DNA of 64,000 bases from Alloalcanivorax venustensis ISO4 (GCF_015356855.1 NZ_ARXR01000006.1:113366-177365), one strand, 5' to 3'; counted from the stretch's first letter, positions 25,770-37,560 are shown. The notes: generated by a model from the letters alone, not told the origin. Numbers and translations: made by a program.

Positions 25770-25830
25770 GTCTCTGGGATCCTGCCGGGTGGCTAAAGCC
25801 ACCCTTTCGCGGGCGCGGCCGCTCCCACAA
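25770..25830. repeat. REP-like palindromic repeat
   Basis: This is the reverse orientation of the REP-like unit: GTCTCTGGGATCCTGCC, the hairpin GGGTGGC-TAAA-GCCACCC, then TTTCGCGGGCGCGGCCGCTCCCACA. It sits just beyond the terminator of tRNA-Lys. Confidence 0.75.
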
Positions 25831-25831
25831 C

Positions 25832-25860
25832 AAAAAAAGGGGCTGCCTTTTGGCAGCCCC
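25832..25860 (-). terminator. Intrinsic terminator after tRNA-Lys
   Basis: On the minus strand GGGGCTGCC-AAAA-GGCAGCCCC forms a 9-bp perfect stem followed by seven T residues (25838-25832). It lies 12 bp past the tRNA 3' end. Confidence 0.9.
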
Positions 25861-25872
25861 TTTTCGGAATAG

Positions 25873-25948
25873 TGGTGGGTCGTGCTGGATTCGAACCAGC
25901 GACCAATTGGTTAAAAGCCAACTGCTCTACCAACTGAGCTAACGACCC
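25873..25948 (-). tRNA. tRNA-Lys (anticodon TTT)
   Basis: The 76-nt minus-strand sequence folds as a complete cloverleaf. The acceptor stem is GGGTCGT/ACGACCC, the D arm contains AGCTCAGTTGGTAGAGC and the anticodon loop is CTTTTAA, giving anticodon TTT. The T arm is CTGG-TTCGAAT-CCAG, and the 3' CCA is encoded. It has a promoter (25965-25992) and terminator (25832-25860). The same queC/tRNA-Lys junction in Pseudomonas aeruginosa is a known genomic-island insertion site. Confidence 0.97.
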
Positions 25949-25964
25949 GCCGAATGAGGCGCAA

Positions 25965-25992
25965 ATAATACGGATTTATTTCGCCGTGACAA
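25965..25992 (-). promoter_or_regulatory. Promoter of tRNA-Lys
   Basis: On the minus strand TTGTCA (25992-25987) and TATTAT (25970-25965) are separated by 16 bp, a good sigma-70 pair. The start of tRNA-Lys is 17 bp downstream of the -10. Confidence 0.65.
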
Positions 25993-26014
25993 GGCCTGAG
26001 GGCCATTTTTTTCG

Positions 26015-26686
26015 TTAAGACTGGTAGATCGTGGGATCTTTGATCAAAGCCTGTTCAAAGCCCTCGCGGCGCAGCCGGCAGCTGTCGCAGCGGCCGCAGG
26101 CACGGCCTTCGGCGTCGGCCTGGTAGCAGGACACGGTGAGACTGTAATCCAGCCCCAGCTCGGTGCCCCGGCGGATGATCTCCGCCTTGGAGAGCGCCAT
26201 CAGGGGCGTGCTGATGCGCACCGGGTGCCCTTCCACGCCCGCCTTGGTGGCGAGCCCGGCGAGGTGCTGGAAGGCGTCGATGAATTCCGGGCGGCAGTCC
26301 GGGTAGCCGGAGTAGTCCACGGCGTTGACGCCGATAAAGATGGCGTCGGCGCCGACCACTTCCGCCAGGCCCAGGGCCAGGGACAGGAAGACGGTGTTGC
26401 GGGCCGGCACATAGGTGACCGGGATGCCCTCGCCGCCGTTCTCGGGCACGTCGATGGCGTGGTCGGTGAGCGCGGAGCCGCCGATGCCGCCCATGCCGAG
26501 CTCTATCACCCGGTGTGATTCGGCGCCCAGGGCGGCGGAGACGCGCTCCGCCGCTTGCAGCTCGGAGCGGGTGCGCTGGCCGTAATCGAAGGCGATGGTG
26601 TGGCACCGGAACCCTTCGGCGCGGGCCATCGCCAGGCAGGTGGCGGAATCGAGTCCGCCGGAGAGCAGTACCACCGCGGTTTCCAT
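26015..26686 (-). CDS. queC: 7-cyano-7-deazaguanine synthase
   Basis: The 223-residue enzyme makes preQ0 from 7-carboxy-7-deazaguanine in queuosine synthesis. It has the ATP pyrophosphatase loop [34 protein letters not shown] and the C-terminal zinc cysteines ([17 protein letters not shown]). It follows queE by 37 bp and precedes tRNA-Lys, the same order as in Pseudomonas. Confidence 0.97.
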   Translation of the reverse strand: METAVVLLSGGLDSATCLAMARAEGFRCHTIAFDYGQRTRSELQAAERVSAALGAESHRVIELGMGGIGGSALTDHAIDVPENGGEGIPVTYVPARNTVFLSLALGLAEVVGADAIFIGVNAVDYSGYPDCRPEFIDAFQHLAGLATKAGVEGHPVRISTPLMALSKAEIIRRGTELGLDYSLTVSCYQADAEGRACGRCDSCRLRREGFEQALIKDPTIYQS

Positions 26687-26723
26687 GGTGTCTCCTGTTT
26701 ACCTCGGGTTGATGGGGGCCGGA

Positions 26724-27365
26724 TCAACGCCCGCGGGCGTCGTTCCAGAGCAGTTTGTGCAGTTGCAGCTGGAAGCGCACCGGCAGCCGGTCGGCGAGGA
26801 TCCAGTCGGCCAGTTCGCCGGGGGGCAGCTGCCCGTGCACCGGTGAGAACAGCACCTCGGAGACCCGCGCCGTCAGGTTGTGCTGGTCCAGCATAAAGCG
26901 GGCCCAGTCGTAGTCGCGGCGGTCGGCGAGCACGAACTTCACCTGGTGGTGCGGGCGCAGATGGGGGATGTTTTCCAGGCGGTTGTTGTGCTGTTCGCCG
27001 GAGCCCGGCGCCTTGAGGTCCATGACCACCGAGACGCGCTCGTCGACATCGGCGATATCCATGGCGCCGCCGGTTTCCAGGCTCACCTGGTAGCCCCGGT
27101 CGCACAGTTCGGTGAGCAGCGGCAGGCAGTTGGGCTGGGCCAGCGGTTCCCCGCCGGTCACCGTGACGTAGCGCGCGGAGAAGCCGTCCACCTGCTCGAG
27201 GATCGCGTCCAGGGACCGTTTTTCGCCGCCCTGGAAGGCGTACTCGGTGTCGCACCAGACACAGCGCTGCGGGCAGCCGGTGAGGCGCACGAATACGGTG
27301 GGCACGCCCACGCTGCGGGATTCCCCCTGCAGGGAATGGAAGATTTCGGTAATGCGCAGTTCCAC
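26724..27365 (-). CDS. queE: 7-carboxy-7-deazaguanine synthase
   Basis: The 213-residue radical SAM enzyme acts just before QueC. The cluster motif is CPQRCVWC, preceded by ITEIFHSLQGES and followed by YVTVTGGEPLAQPN. I place the start at a GTG (27365) giving VELRITEIFHSLQ, since the family begins there and no ATG is in frame nearby; the ribosome-binding site is weak. A longer reading from a TTG at 27503 would run through the REP unit at 27445-27503. Confidence 0.92.
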   Translation of the reverse strand: MELRITEIFHSLQGESRSVGVPTVFVRLTGCPQRCVWCDTEYAFQGGEKRSLDAILEQVDGFSARYVTVTGGEPLAQPNCLPLLTELCDRGYQVSLETGGAMDIADVDERVSVVMDLKAPGSGEQHNNRLENIPHLRPHHQVKFVLADRRDYDWARFMLDQHNLTARVSEVLFSPVHGQLPPGELADWILADRLPVRFQLQLHKLLWNDARGR

Positions 27366-27444
27366 GGTGGACGCTCTGAGACTTCTCTGGGTGGCGCGGA
27401 TTCTAACACCTTGCCACGGCCGGGTCCGCCCCCCGCTTTCTTTG

Positions 27445-27503
27445 GTCTCTGGGATCCTGCCGGGAGCTTTGCTCCCTTTCGCGGGCTGGGCCCGCTCCCA
27501 CAA
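27445..27503. repeat. REP-like palindromic repeat
   Basis: The unit reads GTCTCTGGGATCCTGCC, the hairpin GGGAGC-TTT-GCTCCC, then TTTCGCGGGCTGGGCCCGCTCCCACA. It lies between cpoB and queE. Its inner stem sequence differs from the other copies but still pairs fully. Confidence 0.75.
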
Positions 27504-27517
27504 GCCCGCTCCTAGAA

Positions 27518-28303
27518 TTAATCGCCGTTGAGCTGCTTGAGCATGCTCTTGGCCATTTCCGCCTCGGAGGCGTCGGGGAACTGCTTGATCAGCTTGTGCA
27601 GGGAGACTTCCGCTTCGCCGGTGTTGCCGGCCTGGGCCTGGAGGCTGGCCAGTTTGTACAGGCTGGTGGGGGCGCGGCTGTGGTTCGGGTAGTCGTCCAC
27701 CACGGTCTGGAACTGCTTGCGGGCTTTGTCCAGCTGCGGGCTTTTCTGGTTGGTGTAGACCTCGCCCAGCCAGAAGTGGGCGTGGGCCCGGAACTGCCCC
27801 TGGGGGAAGTCCTTCAGGTAATCTTCGAAGGCGGTGGCCGCGGCGTCGAAATCGCGCTCGAGCAGCTTGCCGCGGGCGGCGGAATAGGCCTCGCGGTCCG
27901 CTTCCGGGTCGGCGGGTGTGTCGCTGTTGCCGCCGTCGTCGCCGGCTTCGGCGTCGGTCTTGGGGGCGCTGTTCATTTGTTCGACCAGCGCGTTAATCCG
28001 GGTGTCCAGGTCCAGGTAGCGTTCCCGCTCCGCGCCTTTGAGCTGGTTCAGCTCGTGGCGAAGCTCTTCCACCTGACCCTGTAAATTCTGAACTTGCTTC
28101 TGGTACTGCTCCATTTCCTGCATCAGCAGGTAGATGCCCTCTTCGCCGCCACCGTTGCCGGTGGCGGACGATGAGGCCCGGTCGCCGCCGGAGCCACGCT
28201 CCTCGACGACCAGGGGGCCGGTGCTCTGTGCCTGGGCACCGAGCACCGGCCCGCCAAGCAGGACAGCCAGTAAAAAGCGCTTGATTACCTGCTTGGACCG
28301 CAT
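27518..28303 (-). CDS. cpoB: Cell division coordinator CpoB (YbgF)
   Basis: The 261-residue periplasmic protein links Tol-Pal with peptidoglycan synthesis at the septum. It has a signal peptide (FLLAVLLGGPVLGAQAQ), an N-terminal coiled coil (about residues 55-105, YQKQVQNLQGQVEELRHEL) and TPR repeats at the C-terminus (YSAARGKLLERDFDAAATAF, AHFWLGEVYTNQ, TSLYKLASLQAQAGNTGEAE). It follows pal by 3 bp, as in most tol-pal operons. Confidence 0.95.
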   Translation of the reverse strand: MRSKQVIKRFLLAVLLGGPVLGAQAQSTGPLVVEERGSGGDRASSSATGNGGGEEGIYLLMQEMEQYQKQVQNLQGQVEELRHELNQLKGAERERYLDLDTRINALVEQMNSAPKTDAEAGDDGGNSDTPADPEADREAYSAARGKLLERDFDAAATAFEDYLKDFPQGQFRAHAHFWLGEVYTNQKSPQLDKARKQFQTVVDDYPNHSRAPTSLYKLASLQAQAGNTGEAEVSLHKLIKQFPDASEAEMAKSMLKQLNGD

Positions 28304-28306
28304 GGC

Positions 28307-28879
28307 TTACGGACGGCCGGCGGTGTAGTTAAGAACTACGCGACGGTTCTTCGCCCAGTCCATTTCGCTGTGGCCGAAAGCGGCCGGCTTCTCTTCGCCG
28401 TAGGCGACGATTTCCACCTGGGAAGAGCTCACGCCCTGCACGCGCAGGAACTTCTGGACCGCTTCGGAACGACGCTCGGACAGAGCAACGTTGTACTCAC
28501 GGGTGCCACGCTCGTCGGCGTGACCTTCCAGACGCACCTTGGCATTCGGGTTGTCTTTCAGGTAGCTGGCGTGGGCGCGCAGGGTTTCGAAGGCGGCCGC
28601 CGGCACGGTGTTGCTGTCGAAAGCGAAGTAAATCACTTTGGTGTCGGTGGTGCCGTCGTAGTTGGACGGGTGGTTGTGGAAGTTGTCCGCGGTCACCGGA
28701 ATGCTGCTGGTGTCCGGCTTGGACGGCGCGGGACGCTCGACGGGCTCAGCCGGGCTGCTCTGGCTGTCGGTCGGTTGAGTATCGGTCGCGGAGGTGTCCT
28801 CCTCGGTGGGAGTACTGGAACACGCAGCCAGCAAGCCGGCCAGAAGCACGGCGAAAAGCGGGTTAATGAATGAACGCAT
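28307..28879 (-). CDS. pal: Peptidoglycan-associated lipoprotein
   Basis: The 190-residue outer-membrane lipoprotein has a signal peptide with lipobox LLAAC (residues 15-19) and a low-complexity Thr/Ser/Pro tether. The C-terminal OmpA-like domain holds the peptidoglycan-binding residues (VIYFAFDSNTVP, LEGHADERGTREYNVALSERR, EIVAYGEEKPAA). It binds TolB and anchors the outer membrane to the wall. Confidence 0.97.
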   Translation of the reverse strand: MRSFINPLFAVLLAGLLAACSSTPTEEDTSATDTQPTDSQSSPAEPVERPAPSKPDTSSIPVTADNFHNHPSNYDGTTDTKVIYFAFDSNTVPAAAFETLRAHASYLKDNPNAKVRLEGHADERGTREYNVALSERRSEAVQKFLRVQGVSSSQVEIVAYGEEKPAAFGHSEMDWAKNRRVVLNYTAGRP

Positions 28880-28925
28880 ACTAAAAACTCCTATTGATGT
28901 CCTGGATTGGAACTCTGAGATCCGT

Positions 28926-30215
28926 TCAGAGGAACGGCGACCAGGCCGGTTCCCTGACTTCCCCTTCCTTCGACGGGAGCTCTACTTTCACTCTCCCATC
29001 GATGGAGACGGCTTGCAGGACCCCTGTACCCCGGTGTTGCGTCCCGTAAATTATCATACTTCCATTGGGCGCAACACTGGGCGATTCATCCATATTGGTC
29101 TGTGTCACAATATCGAATGTCCCGCGCTGGAGGTCCTGCACACCGACGTTGAAACTGCCGTTACGCCGGTGTACATAAACCAGATACCGACCGTCCGGGG
29201 TAACCTCCGGGCGGGCGTTGTAAGCCCCTTCGAACGACACCCGGCGCACCGATTTGTCGTCCACGTTAAGCTGGTAGATCTGCGGCCCGCCGGAGCGACT
29301 GGAGGTGAACACCAGATGGTCGCCATCGGGCATCCAGCGCGGCTCGGTGTCGATGCCGTAATGATCGGTCAGTTGCTCCAGATCCCCATTGTTGAGGTCC
29401 AGGCTGTAAATGTCCGGGTTGCCGCCCTTGGACAGGGTCAGCGCCAGCTTCTGGCCGTCCGGTGACCAGGAGGGGGCGCCGTTGATGCCCTTGAACTGGG
29501 CCACCACCCGCCGCTCGGCGCTGCTCAGATTGTGCACATAGATCTTGGGCAGCCCGTTCTTCTCGAAGGAAACATAAGCAATCTTAGTGCCATCCGGCGA
29601 CCAGGACGGGCTCATGATCGGCTCGCGGCTGCGCAGGATGGTCTTCACCCGGGCGCCGTCGGCGTCCGCGTACTGCAGCTGGTAGGGCCGCTCGGCGCCA
29701 CGGTTGTGGGTAACGTAGAGAATCTTGGTGGAGAACGCCCCGGGGATGCCGGTGAGCTGCTCGTAGATGCGGTCGGAAATGGCGTGCGCCACGTCGCGCA
29801 ATTGCGACTCCGGCGGCCGGTAGGTTTCGGAGATCAGTTCCTTGCCGCGGGCCACGTCGTGCAGCGCGTAGCTCACCTCATAGGAGCCGGTACCGGTGGC
29901 CTTGAGCTTGCCGATCACCACGTACTCCTGATTGAGCACCCGGAAGTCCCGGTAGGACAGGCCTTCCTTGCTGGTGGGCCGGCTCAGCATGTCCTTGGGC
30001 GACAGGGTTTTGAACTGACCGCTGCGGTGCAGGTCGGCACGCACGATGTCGGACACGTTCTCCGGTGCGTCGCCGGCGCCGGCGAACGGCACCACCGAGA
30101 TCGGCACCGCGTCCGTGCGGCCTTCGGTGATCTGAATCAGCAGCTCGGCGCGGGCGTTGACCGCCAGCAGCGAGAGCATCGCGACGATGAAGGGAAAGGC
30201 TAAAACTCGCATCAT
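28926..30215 (-). CDS. tolB: Tol-Pal system protein TolB
   Basis: The 429-residue periplasmic protein has a signal peptide ([17 protein letters not shown]), an N-terminal domain that contacts TolA, and a C-terminal beta-propeller with [35 protein letters not shown] and [21 protein letters not shown] repeats that binds Pal. Its start overlaps the tolA stop by 4 bp. Confidence 0.97.
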   Translation of the reverse strand: MMRVLAFPFIVAMLSLLAVNARAELLIQITEGRTDAVPISVVPFAGAGDAPENVSDIVRADLHRSGQFKTLSPKDMLSRPTSKEGLSYRDFRVLNQEYVVIGKLKATGTGSYEVSYALHDVARGKELISETYRPPESQLRDVAHAISDRIYEQLTGIPGAFSTKILYVTHNRGAERPYQLQYADADGARVKTILRSREPIMSPSWSPDGTKIAYVSFEKNGLPKIYVHNLSSAERRVVAQFKGINGAPSWSPDGQKLALTLSKGGNPDIYSLDLNNGDLEQLTDHYGIDTEPRWMPDGDHLVFTSSRSGGPQIYQLNVDDKSVRRVSFEGAYNARPEVTPDGRYLVYVHRRNGSFNVGVQDLQRGTFDIVTQTNMDESPSVAPNGSMIIYGTQHRGTGVLQAVSIDGRVKVELPSKEGEVREPAWSPFL

Positions 30216-31047
30216 TTAACATCCGTGGGGCTGAATACGATTGGAAAACTCCGGAAACTCTCGAACAACTTGCCCTCAGGCACCGGTAACGGGCTGGCCA
30301 ACTCGACCGCTTTGACCACTGACTCGTCAAAATCCGGGTAGCCGCTCGACTTGTCTACCTCGATACCGACCACTTCACCACCCGGAATTACTCGAACACG
30401 CAAACGCACGCTGACGTCATCCCGATTTCGATAATTACCAGGTATCCGCCACCTCTGTTGAATAGCGCTTTTAACGGCATCAGCATAACTCGCCGTCTCT
30501 TCCTCAACGTCACTGTCGGAGGCGCCGCTGCCGGGTGTCTCGGCGACTTTTTCGCGCTCCTTGCGCGCCATCTCAAGCTCTTCCTCGGCCATCAACTCTT
30601 CCAGGCTCTGCTGCTCGAATTCCGGGGCCGGCTCCTTTTTCGGTTCCGGCTTGGGCTCGGGCTTCGGTTCCGGTTTGGGTTCGGGTTTCGGCTCGGGTTT
30701 CGGCTCAGGCTTGGGCTTCGGCTCGGGTTTGGGTTCCGGCTTCGGCTCGGGCTTGGGCTTCGGTTCCGGTTTGGGTTCCGGCTTCGGCTCAGGCTTGGGT
30801 TCCGGCTCGGGCTTGGGCTCCGGCTTCGGCGCCTCCTCCCGGGCCTGCTTCTGATCCTTTTCCTCGCGGGCCGGCGCGGTGTTGGCCTCCGGCGCGCGGC
30901 GCGTCTCTTCCATCACCGTGGCCATCACGTGGGGCGGGATTTCCGGCGGCCGCCGCAGCTCCGGATCCGAGGACCAGGTAAACACCATCAAGCCCAGCAC
31001 CAGCAGATGCAGAAACGCGGAAAACCCGACCGCAACGCCACGATCGC

Positions 31048-31051
<4 letters not shown>
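30212..31051 (-). CDS. tolA: Cell envelope integrity protein TolA, with Pro-Glu-Lys rod
   Basis: The 279-residue protein has one N-terminal membrane segment ([18 protein letters not shown]) and a C-terminal TolA domain ([39 protein letters not shown]). The middle (about residues 70-142) is an almost pure Pro-Glu-Pro-Lys repeat, unlike the Ala/Lys/Glu helix of E. coli TolA and more like TonB. It carries force from TolQR across the periplasm to TolB. The repetitive DNA (about 30625-30840) could vary in length. Confidence 0.93.
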
Positions 31052-31499
<448 letters not shown>

Positions 31500-31503
<4 letters not shown>

Positions 31504-32189
31504 GCGTCGCGCCCGTGGGCCTGGCGGTGCAGCACCGAGGAGAACTCCTCGGCGAACAGTTCACAATCGCCCACCAGGGATTCGGACAAGGACGCATAGC
31601 GGTTGTAGGCCATCACCGCGGGGATCGCCGCGAACAGGCCCATGGCGGTGGCCACCAGCGCCTCGGCGATACCCGGCGCCACCACGCTCAGCGTCGCCTG
31701 GGTCACGTTGGCCAGGGCGCGGAACGAATTCATGATGCCCCAGACGGTACCGAACAGGCCGATGTACGGGCTGGTGGAACCCACCGTGGCGAGAAACGCC
31801 AGATGCTTGGTGAGGCGGGATTCCTCGCGCTGCAGGGCCACGCGCATGGCGCGCTGGGCCCCTTCCATGATCGCTTCGGAACCGCGCGTGCTCTTGGACA
31901 GCCGCACGAACTCCTGAAAACCGGCACGGAAAATCGCCTCGCTGGCGGAATCCGGATTGGGCTTCTTGCGCACCTGGTTATAGAGACTGGAGAGGTCCTC
32001 GCCGGACCAGAACTTCTCCTCGAAGGCATGATCGGCGCGCCGTGCGCGGCCCAGTACCCGAAAGCGGGACACGATCATGTACCAGGAAATCATCGATGCC
32101 AGCAGCAGAACCAGCATCACCAACTGGACCACCGGCCCGGCGTTGGTGACCAGCGAGAGGATCGACATGCTGGACGAAGCGTCTTCCAT
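31500..32189 (-). CDS. tolQ: Tol-Pal system protein TolQ
   Basis: The 229-residue MotA/TolQ/ExbB-type protein has three membrane segments ([68 protein letters not shown]). The channel motif [10 protein letters not shown] is intact. It follows ybgC directly. Confidence 0.97.
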
Positions 32190-32616
32190 TTACCCCAACT
32201 CCTCGAATTCAGCCTTGAACTTGTCGTGGAGCGGCCCGGGCAAAGCCACCGGCTTGATGCCGTCGGCGCTGACACAGGCCACCTTGATAGTAGCTTCGCA
32301 CAACACTTCCTGGTCACGGGTGACACGCTGCGCGAACACCAGGGTGGCACGTTTAAGCGCCACCAGTCGGGCACTGACCCGCAAATCGTCGTCGATCCGG
32401 CCGGGTTTGCGGTAGTTGATCTGGGCGGAATGCACCACGAACTGGAAGTTTTCCTCGGCCAGCGCATAGTGCTGGTAGCCCAGCGACCGCATGTACTCAG
32501 TGCGCGCCCGCTCCATGAACTTCAGGTAGTTCACGTAGTAGACGATGCCACCGGCGTCAGTGTCTTCGATGTAGACGCGAACCGGTAGGACAAATTCCGA
32601 ACCTTGAGAAAATTTT

Positions 32617-32624
<8 letters not shown>
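32190..32624 (-). CDS. ybgC: Acyl-CoA thioesterase YbgC
   Basis: The 144-residue hotdog-fold thioesterase has the conserved [27 protein letters not shown] motif with the catalytic Asp. It is the usual first gene of tol-pal clusters. Its start overlaps the 3' end of ruvB by 8 bp, joining the ruv and tol groups. Confidence 0.95.
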
Positions 32625-33645
<1,021 letters not shown>

Positions 33646-33651
33646 GGCGTT

Positions 33652-34260
33652 TTACCTTGCCAGAGTTCGCAGGGCGCGGCGAATCAGCTCTTCACTGCTG
33701 GGGTCGGCGCCGGCCTCTTCGGCGGCGCGGCCCACGGCGGCGGCGGCTTCCTTATTACGGTAGCCGAGCGATTCCAGCGCGGCGATGGCGTCGGCGCGGC
33801 CGTCCGGCGGGCCGTCCAGGGGGCGCGGCCCGGGCCGCGCGGCCGGCGCGCCTTCCAGCTTGTCGAGCCGGTCGGACATCTCGATCACCAGCCGCTCGGC
33901 GGTTTTCTTGCCGATGCCCGGCACCTTCACCAGCGAAGTGGTGTCCTGGTCGCGGATGCAGGCGGCCAGCCGGTCGGCCTCGATGCCGGAGAGGATCGCC
34001 AGCGCCATTTTCGGCCCCACGCCGTTCACCTTGATCAGGCTGCGGAACAGCTCGCGCTCGTAGCGGCCGGTGAAGCCGTACAGCAGTTGGGCGTCCTCGC
34101 GGACCACGAAATGGGTATAGAGCGTCAGCTCGGCGCCGCTTTCCGGCAGGTCGTAGAACACCGTCATCGGCGCTTCCACTTCATAGCCGACGCCGGCCAC
34201 GTCCACCAGCAGCCGCGGCGGCTGCTTTTCCAACAGGGTGCCTCGTAATTGTCCGATCAT
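33652..34260 (-). CDS. ruvA: Holliday junction branch migration protein RuvA
   Basis: The 202-residue junction-binding protein has an OB-fold start ([30 protein letters not shown]), helix-hairpin-helix motifs ([31 protein letters not shown]) and a C-terminal RuvB-contacting domain. It overlaps ruvC by 4 bp. Confidence 0.97.
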   Translation of the reverse strand: MIGQLRGTLLEKQPPRLLVDVAGVGYEVEAPMTVFYDLPESGAELTLYTHFVVREDAQLLYGFTGRYERELFRSLIKVNGVGPKMALAILSGIEADRLAACIRDQDTTSLVKVPGIGKKTAERLVIEMSDRLDKLEGAPAARPGPRPLDGPPDGRADAIAALESLGYRNKEAAAAVGRAAEEAGADPSSEELIRRALRTLAR

Positions 34261-34775
34261 CGTATCCGTCTTCTTCGTACCGAGGTGGCGCCGCCCATGC
34301 GCGCCAGGGAAACACGGGTGTGAGCATGACAGAGGGCGATCGCCAGCGCATCGGCGGCGTCTTCCTGGGGGCGCTTTTCCAGCCCCAGCAGGTGTTTGAC
34401 CATCTCCGCCACCTGCACTTTTTCGGCGCCGCCGCGCCCCACCACCGCCTGCTTGACCTGGCGGGCGGAATACTCGAACACCGGCACGCCGCTCTGCACC
34501 ACCGCGGTGAGCGCGGCGCCGCGCGCCTGGCCGAGTTTGAGGGCGGAATCCGGGTTGCGGGCCATGAACACCTTCTCGATGCTCACTTCCTCCGGCCTGT
34601 GGGCGCTCATCACCTCGCAGAGACCGGCGAAGATGGTACCCAGCCGGGGCGCCATCTCGGCGCCGCTGGTGCTGATGGTACCGAACGCCAGGGCCCGGCT
34701 GCGATTGCCGACCTGCTCAATGACGCCGTAACCGGTGTGGCGGGAGCCCGGATCGATCCCCAATAGAATGGTCAT
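34257..34775 (-). CDS. ruvC: Crossover junction endodeoxyribonuclease RuvC
   Basis: The 172-residue Holliday junction nuclease begins [17 protein letters not shown], with the first catalytic Asp. It also shows [23 protein letters not shown] with the catalytic Glu and [15 protein letters not shown] with later acidic residues. I chose the ATG at 34775; a longer reading passes into the terminator region of yebC and lacks homology. Confidence 0.96.
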   Translation of the reverse strand: MTILLGIDPGSRHTGYGVIEQVGNRSRALAFGTISTSGAEMAPRLGTIFAGLCEVMSAHRPEEVSIEKVFMARNPDSALKLGQARGAALTAVVQSGVPVFEYSARQVKQAVVGRGGAEKVQVAEMVKHLLGLEKRPQEDAADALAIALCHAHTRVSLARMGGATSVRRRRIR

Positions 34776-34808
34776 AACGGCCGTCGCGCGGGCTTGGCCC
34801 GCTCCTAC

Positions 34809-34837
34809 AAAAAAAGGCAGGTTACATCTAACCTGCC
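34809..34837 (-). terminator. Intrinsic terminator after yebC
   Basis: On the minus strand GGCAGGTTA-GATG-TAACCTGCC forms a 9-bp perfect stem followed by seven T residues. It lies 32 bp past the yebC stop and 34 bp before ruvC, so the ruv-tol genes need their own promoter. A partial REP element (34785-34810) adjoins it. Confidence 0.9.
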
Positions 34838-34868
34838 TCCTGTTCATATGTCCAGTATGGGCGCGCTG

Positions 34869-35600
34869 TTATTCTTCCGGCCACCGGGCGTTGGTGTAGA
34901 CGTTCTGCACGTCGTCGAGATCTTCCAGCAGGTCGATCATTTTGCCCACCGTCTCGGCGGTCTCGGCGTCGATCTCCGCTTCCGTGGAGGGGCTCATGGT
35001 CACTTCCGCGTCGGCCGGTTCCAGCCCCGCCGCCTTGAGACCGTCCACCACCTCGCCGAAGCTCTTGTCCGGGCGGGTGATCACCAGGAAGCTGCCGTCC
35101 TCGTTCTCTTCCACGTCCTCGGCGCCGGCCTCCAGGGCCGCTTCCATCAGCTTCTCTTCTTCCACGCCCGGCTCGAAGAAGATCTCACCGCGCTTGGTGA
35201 ACAGAAACGCCACCGAGCCGCTGGTGCCCAGGTTGCCGCCGAACTTGGAGAAGGCATGGCGCACCTCGGACACGGTGCGGTTGACGTTGTCGGTCATGGT
35301 TTCCACCAGCACCGCCACGCCGTTCTTACCGTAACCCTCGTAGGTGATCTCTTCCATGTTGGCGCCGTCGTCATCGCCGGCGCCGCGCTTGATCGCCCGG
35401 TCGATGGTGTCCTTGGTCATGTTGTTGCTGAGCGCCTTGTCGACGGCGGCGCGCAGGCGCGGGTTGTCGGCGATCTCCGGGCCGCCCATGCGGGCCGCCA
35501 CGGTGATTTCACGAATCAGCTTGGTGAAGATCTTGCCCCGCTTGGCATCCTGGGCCGCCTTGCGGTGCTTAATATTGGCCCATTTACTATGACCCGCCAT
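34869..35600 (-). CDS. yebC: YebC/PmpR-family DNA-binding regulatory protein
   Basis: The 243-residue protein begins [21 protein letters not shown], the family hallmark. Later motifs are [49 protein letters not shown] and the acidic C-terminal domain. Members are described as transcription regulators, and some relatives act on stalled ribosomes. It follows aspS, a common arrangement, and ends in a strong terminator. Confidence 0.95.
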   Translation of the reverse strand: MAGHSKWANIKHRKAAQDAKRGKIFTKLIREITVAARMGGPEIADNPRLRAAVDKALSNNMTKDTIDRAIKRGAGDDDGANMEEITYEGYGKNGVAVLVETMTDNVNRTVSEVRHAFSKFGGNLGTSGSVAFLFTKRGEIFFEPGVEEEKLMEAALEAGAEDVEENEDGSFLVITRPDKSFGEVVDGLKAAGLEPADAEVTMSPSTEAEIDAETAETVGKMIDLLEDLDDVQNVYTNARWPEE

Positions 35601-35627
35601 GGTGTCTCCTAACCTGTCCGCGTTATC

Positions 35628-37391
35628 TCATTGCTCTTCTTTGCGTACCGCCACGCCCACTTCGCGCAGCTGCTGATTATCCACCGGCGACGGCGCGTTG
35701 GTCATCAGGCAGGCGGCGGTCTGGGTTTTCGGGAAGGCGATCACATCGCGGATGGAATCGCCGCCGGTCATCAGCATCACCATCCGGTCGAGACCGAACG
35801 CCAGGCCGCCGTGCGGCGGCGCGCCGTACTTGAGACCGTCCAGCAGGAAGCCGAATTTCTCGTCCGCCTCCTGGTCGCTGATGCCCAGCGCCTCGAACAC
35901 GCTGCGCTGCATGTCCGGGCGGTGAATACGGATCGAGCCGCCGCCCAGTTCGGTGCCGTTGAGCACCATGTCGTAGGCCCGGGACAGGGCGCCTTCCGGG
36001 TTGCTCTTGAGCTCTTCCGGGTTGCACTTGGGCATGGTGAACGGATGGTGCAGCGCGTAGTAGCGGCCGTCCTCTTCCTCGAACATGGGGAAGTCCACCA
36101 CCCACAGCGGCGCCCAGTCGCCTTTCGCCAGGCCGCGCTCGTGGCCCACCTTGACGCGCAGCGCGCCGATCGCCTCGTTGACCACCTTGGCCTTGTCGGC
36201 GCCGAAGAAGATCAGGTCGCCGGTGGCCGCTTCGGTGCGCTTGAGGATGCCCTGGATGGCGTCCTCGGTGAGGAACTTGAGGATCGGCGACTGCAGCCCC
36301 TCGGCGCCGGCGTCCAGGTCATTGACCTTGATATAGGCCAGGCCCTTGGCGCCGTAGATGCCCACGAACTTGGTGTACTCGTCGATCTCCTTGCGCGACA
36401 GGTCGCCGCCGCCGGGCACCTTCATGGCCACCACGCGGCCTTTCGGGTCCTTGGCCGGGCCGGCGAACACCTTGAACTCCACGCCGTCCATCAGATCGGC
36501 GATGTCGATCAGCTCCAGCGGCACGCGCAGGTCCGGCTTGTCGGAGCCGTAGCGGCGCATGGCCTCTTCATAAGTCATGCGCGGGAAGGCGGGCAGGTCC
36601 ACGTCGAGCATGTCCTTGAACACGCTTTTCACCATCGACTCGGTGATCGCCATGATGTCGTCCTCCTCCACGAAGGACGCCTCCAGGTCAATCTGGGTGA
36701 ATTCCGGCTGACGGTCGGCGCGCAGGTCCTCGTCGCGGAAACACTTGGCAATCTGATAGTAGCGGTCGAAGCCGGCCACCATCAGCAGCTGCTTGAACAG
36801 CTGCGGCGACTGCGGCAGCGCGAAGAAACTGCCCGGGTGGGTGCGGCTGGGCACCAGATAGTCGCGGGCGCCCTCCGGGGTGGCGCGGGTCAGGATCGGC
36901 GTTTCCACGTCCATGAACCCCTGGCCTTCCAGGTGGGCGCGCACCGCGTGGGTGAGCCGCGAGCGGAACTGGAAGCGCTTCAGGGCTTCCGGGCGGCGCA
37001 GGTCCAGGTAGCGGTACTTGAGCCGCACTTCCTCGCCGGCGGCGGAGTACTCGTCCAGCTCGAACGGCGGCGTCTGGGCTTCGTTGAGGATGGTCAGCGA
37101 CAGGCCCAGCACCTCGATGTCGCCGGTGTCCATGCGCGGGTTGCGCACCGACTCGTCGCGCAGGCGCACCCGGCCCTCAAGCTGCAGCACGTATTCGCCG
37201 CGTACCTTGTCGGCCAGGGCAAAGGCCTCCTCGGTGTCCGGGTCGAACACCACCTGCACCAGGCCGGTGCGGTCGCGCAGGTCGAGGAAGATCACCCCGC
37301 CGTGGTCGCGGCGGCGGTGAACCCAACCGCACAACCGCACTGTTTCCCCGTCGTGGGAGGCTCGCAAATCACCGCAATAATGGCTTCGCAT
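35628..37391 (-). CDS. aspS: Aspartyl-tRNA synthetase
   Basis: The 587-residue class II synthetase has an N-terminal OB-fold anticodon-binding domain ([26 protein letters not shown]). The catalytic core shows motif 2 ([18 protein letters not shown]) and motif 3 ([16 protein letters not shown]), and a bacterial GAD insertion domain lies between. I chose the ATG at 37391 ([11 protein letters not shown]); upstream codons have no homology. Confidence 0.97.
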   Translation of the reverse strand: MRSHYCGDLRASHDGETVRLCGWVHRRRDHGGVIFLDLRDRTGLVQVVFDPDTEEAFALADKVRGEYVLQLEGRVRLRDESVRNPRMDTGDIEVLGLSLTILNEAQTPPFELDEYSAAGEEVRLKYRYLDLRRPEALKRFQFRSRLTHAVRAHLEGQGFMDVETPILTRATPEGARDYLVPSRTHPGSFFALPQSPQLFKQLLMVAGFDRYYQIAKCFRDEDLRADRQPEFTQIDLEASFVEEDDIMAITESMVKSVFKDMLDVDLPAFPRMTYEEAMRRYGSDKPDLRVPLELIDIADLMDGVEFKVFAGPAKDPKGRVVAMKVPGGGDLSRKEIDEYTKFVGIYGAKGLAYIKVNDLDAGAEGLQSPILKFLTEDAIQGILKRTEAATGDLIFFGADKAKVVNEAIGALRVKVGHERGLAKGDWAPLWVVDFPMFEEEDGRYYALHHPFTMPKCNPEELKSNPEGALSRAYDMVLNGTELGGGSIRIHRPDMQRSVFEALGISDQEADEKFGFLLDGLKYGAPPHGGLAFGLDRMVMLMTGGDSIRDVIAFPKTQTAACLMTNAPSPVDNQQLREVGVAVRKEEQ

Positions 37392-37560
37392 GTGTTCTGT
37401 CCGTTCCTGAATCCGATGAAGCCGCCGTCGGGACGGCCTGGGTGGCTGAAAAGGCGGCCTAGTATAGCGATTCGGGGTTGGGCCTGCTAACCCTTGCCGG
37501 CCTGACCGCCGAGAACGTCGATTCGGTGCCGAAACACACAAAAAATAGGGGCTGCACGCC

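Noticed and set aside
25436..25942. Plus-strand open frame of 168 codons reaching the tRNA-Lys gene
   Set aside because: It crosses the decayed repeat, the 29-bp inverted repeat, a REP unit and the tRNA, so it is not a gene.
28134..28328. Small plus-strand open frame opposite cpoB
   Set aside because: It is a shadow frame within a well-supported gene.
35631..37490. Long plus-strand open frame opposite aspS
   Set aside because: It is the antisense shadow of aspS.
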